Numbered from the stretch's first letter, positions 13,397 through 21,453 are shown. The stretch: DNA of 33,575 nucleotides from Candidatus Butyricicoccus avistercoris (GCA_019113005.1 DXIE01000045.1:1-33575); one strand, 5' to 3'. Numbers and translations: made by a program. Notes: a model not told the origin generated them from the sequence alone.

Positions 13397-15268
13397 ATGA
13401 ACCGTTTGCTTAAAAAGTTCACCTTTTCACCAGAAATTGTGGACGTAATCGAAAACTGTAAGGGAATTTTTATCCCAACAACTAAGCAAGAGCTGTACGA
13501 AATGGTATTTGGTACAGGTCGCTCTGGTAAATATGATGTTGTATACGACGTTCCTGAAAAGGGTGAGGTTGTTGAGGCAACCGTTGTTCGTGCAAAAAAT
13601 GGTGTAGTAGTCAATTATGTTGAGGACTATATGCGTCGCCGTGACCCTGACTGTATGCGTATTGGTGATGATAAGCCTACCGATAAGCCACGTTTTGCTG
13701 ATGTTTATGGTTTCCCATTCTCAGATATGAAGAAAACTACACTTGAGTGGCTAAAAACTCAAGAGCTTATCTTTATGCCATTTAATTCTGGCGGTAATGT
13801 TTACGGCTATGGCTCTATGCTTATCTGCCCAAGAAATGCAGCATTCTTTGCTTTTGCACTAGCTCACCTTCAGGGCTTTGTTTCCGCTGAGGAAACCGAT
13901 GGTTATGCACCTCGTGCAATCGTTTATGTTGCTCCACCATTTAGACATACTCATTTCAATGGCAAGCAGGTTGTTGTTCATAACCGCCTTGATGATTGCC
14001 ATGAAGTATTCTCTTATAACCTTTACCCAGGGCCATCTGCTAAGAAGGGCGTATATTCTGTTCTTCTCGATATCGGCGAGCAAGAAGACTGGGTAACTGC
14101 TCACGCATCTGCTGCACGTTTAACAACTCAGTATGATAACGAGCTTGTTATCATGCATGAGGGTGCATCTGGTGGCGGTAAGAGCGAAATGTTACAAGAC
14201 ATAGCTCGTACAGAAGACGGTCGTGTGCTGCTTTCTGAAAACACTGTTACAGGCGAAAAAACTCTGCTAAACATGGGCAGAACTGCTATGATTGAGCCTG
14301 TATGTGATGATATGGCTACTTGCTATCCAAAACTGCAAACAGGCAGCGGCAAACTTGCTCTTGTTGATGGTGAGGATGGCTGGTTCTTGCGTATGGACGG
14401 TGTTACACACTATGGCTGTGACCCAGTATACGAACGCATCTGCACAGAGCCAGATGAACCACTTTGCTTCTTTAACATTCAGGGTGTAGTTGGTGCGACT
14501 AGCCTTATCTGGGAGCATACTCTGGATTCTAACGGCAAGCCATGCCCTAACCCTCGTGCTATTGTACCTCGTGCGAAAGTTCCACATATCGTAACAGAGC
14601 CTGTTGAAGTTGATATCCGTTCTTTCGGTACTCGTATGCCACCTTCAACCCGTGAAAACCCTAACTATGGTATTATGGGTATGCTTCACTTCATTCCACC
14701 AGCACTTGCTTGGATGTGGCGTTTAGTTGCTCCTCGTGGATTTAAAAACCCATCTATCGTAGGCGGCGGCGACCTAAAGAGTGAGGGCGTAGGTTCTTAC
14801 TGGCCATTTGCTACTGGTATGCGTGTAAAGCAAGCTAATCTGCTTCTAAAACAAATTATTGATAATCCTAACACACGTTATGTGCTTATCCCTAACCAGC
14901 ATATCGGCGTATACAAAGTAGGCTTTGCGGCTGAATGGATTAGCCGTGAATGGCTGAGCCGTCATAACGGTCATGTAAAGACTGAAAAGCTAACTCCAGC
15001 ACGTTGCCCACTGCTCGGTTATGCTATGACTGAGATGACCATTGAAGGTCAGTCTATCCGTTCTAAGTATCTGAGAACAGAGCTTCAAGACCGTATGGGT
15101 GAGGACGGTTACGACGCAGGTGCGAAGATTCTAACCGACTTCTTTGCTAAGGAGCTTGAGAAGTTCTATACAGATGACCTTGACCCACTAGGTAAGCAAA
15201 TCATTGATTGTTTCCGTAATGGTGGTACTCTTGAGGATTATTGCAAGTTGACTCCAATGCACTTCTAA
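13397..15268 (+). CDS. DUF4914 family P-loop protein, apparently highly expressed
   Basis: 623-residue soluble protein that I recognise as the DUF4914 family, common in anaerobic Firmicutes and without a known function. Residues 256-263 are GASGGGKS, followed by E264, a Walker-A-like loop resembling those of HPr kinase and PEP carboxykinase (GxSGxGKS/T). Gly-, Asp- and His-rich motifs follow (ALVDGEDGWF, GVTHYGCDP). It may therefore be an ATP/GTP-using kinase or carboxykinase-like enzyme; this is inference. Codon choice is strikingly C-ending (CGT, AAC, CTTC-type) compared with its AT-rich neighbours and matches that of the GAPDH gene in this window. This indicates very high expression rather than transfer. 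GGAGG lies 12 bases before ATG 13397. It has its own promoter and terminator. Confidence 0.8.
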   Translation: MNRLLKKFTFSPEIVDVIENCKGIFIPTTKQELYEMVFGTGRSGKYDVVYDVPEKGEVVEATVVRAKNGVVVNYVEDYMRRRDPDCMRIGDDKPTDKPRFADVYGFPFSDMKKTTLEWLKTQELIFMPFNSGGNVYGYGSMLICPRNAAFFAFALAHLQGFVSAEETDGYAPRAIVYVAPPFRHTHFNGKQVVVHNRLDDCHEVFSYNLYPGPSAKKGVYSVLLDIGEQEDWVTAHASAARLTTQYDNELVIMHEGASGGGKSEMLQDIARTEDGRVLLSENTVTGEKTLLNMGRTAMIEPVCDDMATCYPKLQTGSGKLALVDGEDGWFLRMDGVTHYGCDPVYERICTEPDEPLCFFNIQGVVGATSLIWEHTLDSNGKPCPNPRAIVPRAKVPHIVTEPVEVDIRSFGTRMPPSTRENPNYGIMGMLHFIPPALAWMWRLVAPRGFKNPSIVGGGDLKSEGVGSYWPFATGMRVKQANLLLKQIIDNPNTRYVLIPNQHIGVYKVGFAAEWISREWLSRHNGHVKTEKLTPARCPLLGYAMTEMTIEGQSIRSKYLRTELQDRMGEDGYDAGAKILTDFFAKELEKFYTDDLDPLGKQIIDCFRNGGTLEDYCKLTPMHF

Positions 15269-15276
15269 TAAAAGAT

Positions 15277-15308
15277 AAGTGTCTGCTAAGAAGCAGACAC
15301 TTTTTTTA
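15277..15308 (+). terminator. Terminator of the DUF4914 gene
   Basis: AAGTGTCTGCT (15277-15287) pairs with AGCAGACACTT (15292-15302), then a T-run. Confidence 0.92.
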
Positions 15309-15396
15309 TAAAATTTTTTATATTACTTGTAAGATTAAAGGCTATTTGTTTATATATAGGGTAGAGGATAATTTAAAACGAGGGGAGGGGCAATAA

Positions 15397-15963
15397 ATGA
15401 ATGATGACAAAATTATTGAGCTTTATTGGAAACGAAATTCAGAGGCAATAGTGCAGTCAAATAAAAAATATGGTGGATATTGTTTTAAAATAGCAAAAAA
15501 TATACTTAGTAATAATCAGGACTCAGAGGAATGTGTAAATGATACATGGCTTCAAGCATGGAATATAATTCCGCCCAATAAACCGAGTGAACTTAAAATG
15601 TTTTTTGCAAAGCTCATAAGAAGAATTTCATTCAATCGTTTTAAATTTATTGGTGCTAAAAAGCGTGGTGGTGGACAAATAGAAGCGGTATTAGATGAGC
15701 TTAGTGAATGTGTATCAGATAACACAAAAGATGTTGAAGATGAGATTATAACAAAAGAGCTAGGCGAATGTATAAGGGTTTTTGTGCGTGATTTGCCTGC
15801 TAGAGAGGGTGATATTTTTGCTAGACGGTATTTTTTCACCGAGTCAATCGAGCAAATAGCAAAAAGATATAGTATTACAACTAATAACACCATGGTTATT
15901 TTAAGCAGAACACGTCAAAAATTAAAACTCCATTTGATAAAGGAGGGTTATTTATATGAATGA
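15397..15963 (+). CDS. ECF-type RNA polymerase sigma factor
   Basis: 188-residue sigma-70 family protein of ECF layout. Region 2 is at about residues 8-80 (AKNILSNNQDSEECVNDTWLQAWNIIPP is the family-typical 2.1-2.3 stretch). An acidic linker at about 95-120 is followed by region 4 at about 125-182 (LPAREGDIFARRYFF, then the helix-turn-helix SIEQIAKRYSITTNNTMVILSRTRQKLK). It redirects RNA polymerase to a small set of promoters. Strong GGGGAGGGG lies upstream of ATG 15397. The last 8 bases overlap the next gene, so the two are translationally coupled and the downstream product is the natural candidate for its anti-sigma partner. TTGTAA/TATATA with an 18-base spacer lies upstream, weakly promoter-like. 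An autoregulated ECF promoter cannot be recognised. Confidence 0.9.
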   Translation: MNDDKIIELYWKRNSEAIVQSNKKYGGYCFKIAKNILSNNQDSEECVNDTWLQAWNIIPPNKPSELKMFFAKLIRRISFNRFKFIGAKKRGGGQIEAVLDELSECVSDNTKDVEDEIITKELGECIRVFVRDLPAREGDIFARRYFFTESIEQIAKRYSITTNNTMVILSRTRQKLKLHLIKEGYLYE

Positions 15964-17365
15964 GCATGATATATATGAAGCTATTGAAAATATAGACAAT
16001 AATATTCTTAAAAGAAGCGAAAGAACAAAAAAACCATGGTGGATAGGCTTAACCGCCGCAGCTTTGGTAATAGCTATTGGACTGGGTACAGTGTTTAATA
16101 GTGGTCAAAATCCAGTTGTAACAACAGCATATGCAATAAGTGAAGCAAATTATCCTAAGATGGCAAAATATCCAGATGAAAACTCACCAACTTTTCATGA
16201 TGATTATGACAAATGGTGGGAGTCAATTAAGGAGCAAGAACGAGAAACCGACTATAAAAACGGTGTTCAGCCATTTGTAGAGCAAACAGCACAGCAATTT
16301 TTATCTGATACAGAGCAAAATAAAGTTTACTCACCGCTTAATGTATATATGGCACTTGCAATGCTTGCAGAGATTACGGGTTCAGACAGCAGACAGCAGA
16401 TTTTAGACCTGCTTTCAAGTGACAGCATAGAAAGCCTAAGAGCACAGGCAAATGATATTTGGAACACACATTATATGAATGATGGTGCAACTACAAGCAT
16501 TTTAGCAAGTTCATTATGGCTTGATGATGGTGTGAAATTTAATCAGCAAGTCATGGATATACTTGCAAAAAACTATTATGCATCTTCTTATAAAGGTGAT
16601 ATGAGTTCAAGTGAGTTTAATGAAGTTTTCAAAGCGTGGCTTAGTGAACAAACAGGCGGTTTGCTTGACGACCAAATTGAGGGCATAAAGTTTACACCAG
16701 ACACTATTATGGCACTGGCTACAACAATATATTTTAGAAGTAAATGGTATCAGGAGTTTGAAGATACTAAAGCCGATGTGTTTCATGGTGCTACAAGTGA
16801 TACAACTTGTAAGTTTATGAACGCAAGCAAAACAGGAAATTATTTCTGGGGAAATAATTTTAGTGCTACCTATCATTTACTAGATAATTATGGAGGAACA
16901 ATGTACTTTATTCTTCCAGATGAGGGAGTTGGGGTAGATGAGCTTTTAAAAGATAAAGAAGTTATGGATTTTATTTTCTCTCAAAAGGATTGGGAAAATG
17001 AATGGGAAAATAAAAAAGAAATAATTATAAACTTATCTGTGCCAAAATTTGATATAACTTCACAAATTGATTTGCAAAAAGGTCTTGAGAACTTGGGAGT
17101 AACTGATGTATTTGACAGTGAAAAATCAGATTTTTCACCTGTTACAGATATGAAAAACACGTATATAGGTAAAGCACAGCATGATGTAAGATTTGCTATT
17201 GATGAAAAAGGTGTTACAGCGGCTGCATATACAGTTATGTTAAAATGTGGTTCTGGACCACCACCAGATGATGAAATTGATTTTGTGCTTGATAGACCAT
17301 TTTTATTTACTATAATAAGCGATGACGGTTTGCCATTATTTATTGGAGTTGTAAACCAGTTATAA
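15956..17365 (+). CDS. Anti-sigma-like N-terminus and membrane helix fused to a serpin
   Basis: 469-residue membrane-anchored serpin. Residues 1-27 form a charged cytoplasmic segment of the type seen at the start of anti-ECF proteins. A transmembrane helix (about 28-46) and a linker with Trp-Trp follow, so the rest is outside the cell. The serpin fold starts near VYSPLNVYMALAMLAEI (124-140) and ends with DRPFLFTI and FIGVVNQL. The reactive-centre loop is about 416-440: the hinge E-K-G-V-T-A-A-A keeps the small residues needed for loop insertion, so inhibitory activity is plausible. By spacing, P1 lies around CGS just before GPPP. Serpins are known from gut Clostridia, and some sit next to sigma factors. 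AAGGAGG precedes ATG 15956, inside the sigma gene. The protein may sense proteases and release the sigma factor (inference). Confidence 0.88.
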   Translation: MNEHDIYEAIENIDNNILKRSERTKKPWWIGLTAAALVIAIGLGTVFNSGQNPVVTTAYAISEANYPKMAKYPDENSPTFHDDYDKWWESIKEQERETDYKNGVQPFVEQTAQQFLSDTEQNKVYSPLNVYMALAMLAEITGSDSRQQILDLLSSDSIESLRAQANDIWNTHYMNDGATTSILASSLWLDDGVKFNQQVMDILAKNYYASSYKGDMSSSEFNEVFKAWLSEQTGGLLDDQIEGIKFTPDTIMALATTIYFRSKWYQEFEDTKADVFHGATSDTTCKFMNASKTGNYFWGNNFSATYHLLDNYGGTMYFILPDEGVGVDELLKDKEVMDFIFSQKDWENEWENKKEIIINLSVPKFDITSQIDLQKGLENLGVTDVFDSEKSDFSPVTDMKNTYIGKAQHDVRFAIDEKGVTAAAYTVMLKCGSGPPPDDEIDFVLDRPFLFTIISDDGLPLFIGVVNQL

Positions 17366-17367
17366 AC

Positions 17368-17401
17368 AAAAAACGAGCTGATATAAAAATCAGCTCGTTT
17401 A
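17368..17401. terminator. Bidirectional terminator between serpin and molybdenum hydroxylase genes
   Basis: Perfect 12-base stem (17371-17382 with 17389-17400), A-rich on the left and T-rich on the right, serving both convergent genes. Confidence 0.9.
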
Positions 17402-17407
17402 ATTTTT

Positions 17408-19690
17408 TTATTTATTTTTTAAGCCCATAACAATCTTTTCAGCGGTTATAGGTAATTCTCTAATTCTAACACCGCAAGCGGTAGCAACAGCAGATGCAAT
17501 AGCAGGTGATGGAGTGTTAATAACAACCTCACCGATAGATTTAGCACCAAATGGGCCAGATGGCTCATAACTGCTTTCAAATTCAACTCGAACCTTGTTT
17601 ATATCAAGACGAGATGGGATTTTATATTGCATAAAGGAATTAGAATAGTTCACGCCTCTATCATCATAGATAACATCTTCATAAAGAGCCATGCCAATAC
17701 CTTGAACAAGTCCGCCCTCGGTCTGTACTCTTGCAAGATTAGGGTTGATTGGTGTACCACAGTCGACCGCTGCACAGTAGTCAATCAGTTCGACTTTACC
17801 TGTTTCTGGGTCAAGCTCAATTTCAGCTGCACCCGCCATAAATGGAGGTGGTGAAGTAGGGGAGGAATGGCTGACAGTTGCAGCAAGCTCTCTATTGCTA
17901 AAGCACTGACCTTTATAACCGACCTGTTTTCTGGTTACAAATTTTTCAGGGTCTGCAACAACATAAACCTTTTGACCGTCAAAGTCTACATCATCAACAT
18001 TAACCTTTAGCATTTCAGCACCAGTTAATAAAATTTTATCTCTTAGCTCCTCACAAGCCTTAACACAAGCCATGCCTGTGACATAAGTTGTAGCTGATGC
18101 ATAAGAACCAGAGTCATAAGGTGAAACGTCTGTGTCTGACGCATAAACTGCAATATTTTTCATATCACAGTCAAGACAATCTGCTGCCATCTGAGCAAGA
18201 ATGGTATCGCAACCAGTACCCATATCGGTACAGCCGATAAGCATATTATAATCGCCATCATCACCCATACGAATGGTTACAGAACCAACGTCAACATTGG
18301 AAATACCAGAACCTTGCATAGCCATTGCAATGCCAACTGCACGGATTTTACCATTTGGCAGAGTAATAGGTTTAGCCTTTTTATCCCAATCAATCATGTT
18401 TTTAACACGCTCAACGCAGCGGTCTAATGCACATGAAGTAGCAGTTTCGCCATAATATGCAGGCATAACCTGACCCTCACGCACAAGATTTATTTCACGC
18501 ATTTTAACAGGGTCGATATTTAAAATTTCAGCAAGTTCATTTACAGTGGATTCTACCGCAAAAATACCTTGTGTTGCACCATAACCACGGTAAGCACCAG
18601 CAGAAAGTGTATTTGTGTATACAACGTCCCAAGTGAATTTAAAAGCCTCTTGTTTGCCATACATAGGAATAGGCTTATGAGCGGATAGACCAACAGTAGT
18701 TGGACCATGCTCACCGAAAGCACCTGTGTTAGACAGTGTATATAAGTCAATAACCTTAATTATACCGTCTTTTGTAGCACCCATACGGACAGTAAGCTCC
18801 ATGCTATGACGTGGAGAAGATGCAATCATAGACTCATAACGTGAGTAAACAATTTTTGCAGGTCTGCCAGTTTTTAGTGTAACAATAGCAGGGTAAACTT
18901 CGGTAACAACAGTTTGTTTTGCACCAAAACCACCACCAAGACGAGGCTTTATTACACGAATTTGGGTTTTTGGAATATCAAGAGCATGTGATAAAATACG
19001 GCGAACATGGAAAGGAACTTGAGTGGAAGAAATAACATTTAATCTGCCATAGGTGTCAAGCTGAGTATAAGTTCTGAATGTTTCCATCATAGCTTGCTGA
19101 TTTTGCTTTGTGCGGTAAGTGCGTTCGATTACAACATCACACTTTGCAAATGTGCCTTCAACATCACCATGGCTATCACTGCCAGATGCACATAGGTTTC
19201 GCATATTGTCTGCACCAACAGGGCAAAGAGATTTCCAGCTTTCCTCTGGGTGAACAAGTATTTTATTGTCCTTAGCCTTACACATATCTAAAACAGGCTC
19301 AAGCACTTTATATTCAACTTTAATAAGTTTTAAAGCCTTATCAACAGCTTGCTCTGTTTCACCTGCAACAATAGCTACTGCATCGCCTACAAAACGAACT
19401 CTGCGGTCTAAAATCAGTCTATCATATGGAGATGGCTCTGGATAGGTCTGACCTGCCATAGTAAAACGGCTTTGTGGCACATCTTCATGTGTTAAAATAC
19501 ACACAATATCTGGAACTTTCATTGCGATATTGGTATTAATGCTAGTTATAAGAGCATGAGCATGAGGAGAACGTAAAACCTTAACGATGAGACAATCAGC
19601 AGGGGCTAAATCATCAGTGTAAACTGGCTTACCAGTGGTTAATGCCTTAGCATCAGATTTTACAACACCTGTACCTACATATTTATTCAT
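17408..19690 (-). CDS. Molybdenum-cofactor subunit of a xanthine dehydrogenase family hydroxylase
   Basis: 760-residue large subunit that binds molybdopterin and hydroxylates purines or other N-heterocycles or aldehydes. The N-terminal a/b hammerhead domain (about 1-115) is followed by Moco-binding motifs: GGGFGAKQ, GAFGEHGP, GAYRGYGATQ (family form GAYRGFGxPQ) and, near the C-terminus, GPFGAKSIGEV, which supplies the catalytic glutamate. It is encoded last in an operon after the FAD and 2Fe-2S subunits, giving a complete three-subunit enzyme. The longest frame starts at TTG 19696. ATG 19690, with AAGGAGG 7 bases upstream and an ATGA overlap with the preceding stop, is preferred. No Moco biosynthesis or uptake gene is in the window. 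Substrate is unproven; purine is the default guess. Confidence 0.88.
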   Translation of the reverse strand: MNKYVGTGVVKSDAKALTTGKPVYTDDLAPADCLIVKVLRSPHAHALITSINTNIAMKVPDIVCILTHEDVPQSRFTMAGQTYPEPSPYDRLILDRRVRFVGDAVAIVAGETEQAVDKALKLIKVEYKVLEPVLDMCKAKDNKILVHPEESWKSLCPVGADNMRNLCASGSDSHGDVEGTFAKCDVVIERTYRTKQNQQAMMETFRTYTQLDTYGRLNVISSTQVPFHVRRILSHALDIPKTQIRVIKPRLGGGFGAKQTVVTEVYPAIVTLKTGRPAKIVYSRYESMIASSPRHSMELTVRMGATKDGIIKVIDLYTLSNTGAFGEHGPTTVGLSAHKPIPMYGKQEAFKFTWDVVYTNTLSAGAYRGYGATQGIFAVESTVNELAEILNIDPVKMREINLVREGQVMPAYYGETATSCALDRCVERVKNMIDWDKKAKPITLPNGKIRAVGIAMAMQGSGISNVDVGSVTIRMGDDGDYNMLIGCTDMGTGCDTILAQMAADCLDCDMKNIAVYASDTDVSPYDSGSYASATTYVTGMACVKACEELRDKILLTGAEMLKVNVDDVDFDGQKVYVVADPEKFVTRKQVGYKGQCFSNRELAATVSHSSPTSPPPFMAGAAEIELDPETGKVELIDYCAAVDCGTPINPNLARVQTEGGLVQGIGMALYEDVIYDDRGVNYSNSFMQYKIPSRLDINKVRVEFESSYEPSGPFGAKSIGEVVINTPSPAIASAVATACGVRIRELPITAEKIVMGLKNK

Positions 19691-20157
19691 TGACAATCCT
19701 CCTTGCTCACAAGATATGCTTTAATAGCTCTAAGCTGACTTACATAACCTGTACATCTGCAAAGATTACCAGATAAATATTCTCTGATTTCATCTTCTGA
19801 TGGGTTTGTAAGCTCATCTTTCATTGCGATAATATTCATAATAAGCCCTGGGGAGCAGAAACCGCATTGTTCTGCACCTTCCTTAGCTAAAAACAAACCG
19901 ATTTCCTCAGCCTCTTGTTGTTTACCTTCAAGTGTTATAATATCGTGACCATCTGCACGAACTGCAAGCATAGTACAAGAAAGCACAGGTTTTCCGTCCA
20001 TAAGCACGGTGCAAAGTCCACAGTTAGATGTTTCACAGCCACGCTTTACAGATTTACAGCCTTTTTCACGCACATACTCTAAAAGAGGCTGGTCAGGGCT
20101 TACAGCATCTTCGATTTTTTTGCCATTTAGAGTAAAAGAAATTAAAATCTTTGCCAT
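19687..20157 (-). CDS. 2Fe-2S subunit of the molybdenum hydroxylase
   Basis: 156-residue electron-transfer subunit with two [2Fe-2S] clusters. The plant-ferredoxin-type cluster uses CETSNCGLC and a later C in VLSCTML. The helical-domain cluster uses CGFCSPG and the GNLCRCTGY motif. It passes electrons from the molybdenum centre to the FAD subunit. Its start ATG 20157 follows GGAGG (11 bases), seven bases after the FAD-subunit stop. It overlaps the large-subunit start by four bases. Length and cysteine pattern are normal for the family. Confidence 0.93.
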   Translation of the reverse strand: MAKILISFTLNGKKIEDAVSPDQPLLEYVREKGCKSVKRGCETSNCGLCTVLMDGKPVLSCTMLAVRADGHDIITLEGKQQEAEEIGLFLAKEGAEQCGFCSPGLIMNIIAMKDELTNPSEDEIREYLSGNLCRCTGYVSQLRAIKAYLVSKEDCQ

Positions 20158-20164
20158 AAATAAA

Positions 20165-20971
20165 TTAAACCTCCTGCTTTAAAGCTAGTAATGCACGACG
20201 AACAAGCACTCTAGTAAGGTGACGTCTAAAATCTGCACTGCCACGCATATTGCTTGAAAAATTCAAGGTGTCTGCAACATAATCTGCAAATTTGTTTGCA
20301 CTTTCCTCAGTAATGCCATCATTTAATATGCCATCGTTATCCAAAATAAGACTAGCTCTTTGTGGTCTTGCACCGATAGCAATTCTAAAACCATTATCTC
20401 TGAAATCTTCTGGTAATTTGCTTACACAGCAAGCGATAACAGGGAAATCGGTTTCGGTTGCACGATGGGTTATATAATGAGTTTTCTGGTTATTTTTTGG
20501 CAGAATAACATGTGTTAAAATATCTCTATCATGAGGCATATTTACAAAATCAGATAATTTAACTTTGCCTGCATGATAAAGCTGAACCTCAGCACCTAAA
20601 GCAAGCATTAAAGTTAGCGGGTCAGAAAAGCCAAATCTGCCCCAAATAGAACCGCCAATAGTTGCACAGTTTCTAAACTGCACACCTACAATATGGCGTA
20701 AACTCTCTTTAATAGCATCTCCAAAATAGCTGTTAATAGCCTCATTGGTTTCGATTTCACGCAGAGTTACCATACAGCCAAGTTTAAATTCGGTGTCAGT
20801 TTCCTCGATTTTATCAAGACCAAGTCCTGATAGGTCAATAGCTGTTTTTATCGAACGATTGCCCATTTTAAGCCAGCCACAACCACCTAAAATAGTGGAA
20901 GATTTTTTTTGATTTAGCGAATAGGCTTGTTCTAAGGTTTCAGCTTTTACATAGGTATCTATTGTGAACAT
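20165..20971 (-). CDS. FAD-binding subunit of the molybdenum hydroxylase
   Basis: 268-residue medium subunit that carries FAD and passes electrons to NAD+ or another acceptor. The family's two flavin motifs are seen: TILGGCGWLKMG (about 29-40; usual form AGGTDL, here altered) and ATIGGSIWGRFGFSDP (about 105-120). A CO-dehydrogenase flavoprotein C-terminal domain follows. It is the first gene of the operon. ATG 20977 is one base from GGAG and cannot be well used; ATG 20971, with 7 bases spacing, is chosen. A roughly 130-base leader with a possible attenuator precedes it. Confidence 0.9.
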   Translation of the reverse strand: MFTIDTYVKAETLEQAYSLNQKKSSTILGGCGWLKMGNRSIKTAIDLSGLGLDKIEETDTEFKLGCMVTLREIETNEAINSYFGDAIKESLRHIVGVQFRNCATIGGSIWGRFGFSDPLTLMLALGAEVQLYHAGKVKLSDFVNMPHDRDILTHVILPKNNQKTHYITHRATETDFPVIACCVSKLPEDFRDNGFRIAIGARPQRASLILDNDGILNDGITEESANKFADYVADTLNFSSNMRGSADFRRHLTRVLVRRALLALKQEV

Positions 20972-20991
20972 TCGCATTCTCCTTTTTTACA

Positions 20992-21082
20992 AACATAACA
21001 AAAGCCGCCAGAAAAGTGTGGCAGCAATTAGGTTAGATATCGAAAACCAAACGCTGCGTTTTAAATTTGATATACAGCGAAA
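20992..21082 (-). promoter_or_regulatory. Structured leader with candidate attenuator of the hydroxylase operon
   Basis: On the minus strand GCUGCCA (21019-21025) pairs with UGGCGGC (21004-21010), followed by UUUUGUUAUGUUUG, a moderate terminator ahead of the first gene. Upstream, CGCUG and CAGCG can form one hairpin and GGUU/AACC another. Alternatively GCAGC (in ACGCAGCG) can pair with the GCUGC of the terminator arm, giving an antiterminator. This switch-like overlap suggests regulated attenuation. The layout does not match the purine, Moco, THF or preQ1 riboswitches I know. Confidence 0.4.
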
Positions 21083-21110
21083 AAAGAAAAGATTTTCGGA
21101 CATTAAATGT

Positions 21111-21150
21111 ATTATATAGATATTATATCAAGCAGACAAAAAAAATACAA
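21111..21150 (-). promoter_or_regulatory. Tandem promoters of the hydroxylase operon
   Basis: Two overlapping minus-strand possibilities, each with 17-base spacing: TTGTAT with TATAAT at 21122-21127, and TTGTCT with TATAAT at 21111-21116. Confidence 0.55.
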
Positions 21151-21207
21151 TTTTTATTGACAATTTTCTATACGAAAATTTAACCAAAATTACACGAAAA
21201 TAATACC

Positions 21208-21251
21208 AAAATAAAATGCGAAAGCCACAGCTTTTTAGCTGTGGCTTTCAC
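21208..21251 (-). terminator. Terminator of the candidate Rex-linked small RNA
   Basis: Thirteen Watson-Crick pairs (21220-21232 with 21237-21249) extended by U-G and G-C, then AUUUUAUUUU on the minus strand. No minus-strand gene precedes it, which implies a non-coding transcript. Confidence 0.75.
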
Positions 21252-21308
21252 CAAAAAGAGAGAACACGAGGTGGGATTTAATAAACCCCGATGATAAAAG
21301 CAAAAATA

Positions 21309-21326
21309 TTGTTAAATGTTTAACAT
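21309..21326. promoter_or_regulatory. Rex-like operator
   Basis: TTGTTAA-ATGT-TTAACAT matches the clostridial Rex consensus TTGTTAA-N4-TTAACAA at 13 of 14 defined positions. It spans about +9 to +26 of the small RNA, a repressing position. It is about 65 bases upstream of the DNA glycosylase -35, so that gene is a less likely target. Confidence 0.6.
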
Positions 21327-21341
21327 TTCTAACCGAGTAAT

Positions 21342-21370
21342 AGTATAACTGTTTTTGTAATAAATTTCAA
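21342..21370 (-). promoter_or_regulatory. Promoter of the candidate Rex-linked small RNA
   Basis: Minus strand TTGAAA (21365-21370), 17 bases, TATACT (21342-21347). Confidence 0.65.
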
Positions 21371-21390
21371 TATATTTTTAGCAAAAAAAT

Positions 21391-21420
21391 TTTCACTTTT
21401 TATCACATATATATTATAAT
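21391..21420 (+). promoter_or_regulatory. Promoter of the DNA glycosylase gene
   Basis: TTCACT, about 17 bases, TATAAT ending near 21420 on the plus strand. The -10 is good and the -35 fair. Confidence 0.5.
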
Positions 21421-21453
21421 ATCTTTGATATGTCTAAAGGAGGATATTATAAA

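Larger units (their letters stand above)
21208..21335 (-). ncRNA. Candidate small RNA with a Rex-like site at its start
   Basis: A transcript of about 128 bases is framed by a good promoter (21342-21370) and a 15-base-pair terminator with AUUUUAUUUU. Between them are a GGGGUUU-AUU-AAAUCCC hairpin (21273-21289) and an unpaired pyrimidine-rich stretch beginning CACCUC (21268-21273), the complement of a Shine-Dalgarno sequence, then GUGUUCUCUC. This is the layout of a trans-acting sRNA that occludes ribosome binding sites. No reading frame with a ribosome binding site was found within it. A Rex-like operator covers its first transcribed bases. Confidence 0.5.

Noticed and set aside
13397-15268. 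Horizontal transfer of the DUF4914 gene because its composition differs from its neighbours
   Set aside because: The same codon preference appears in GAPDH, so strong selection for translation explains it better.
21430-21453. ATG 21430 as start of the DNA glycosylase
   Set aside because: The Shine-Dalgarno AAAGGAGG lies inside its first codons; GTG 21454 is correctly spaced.
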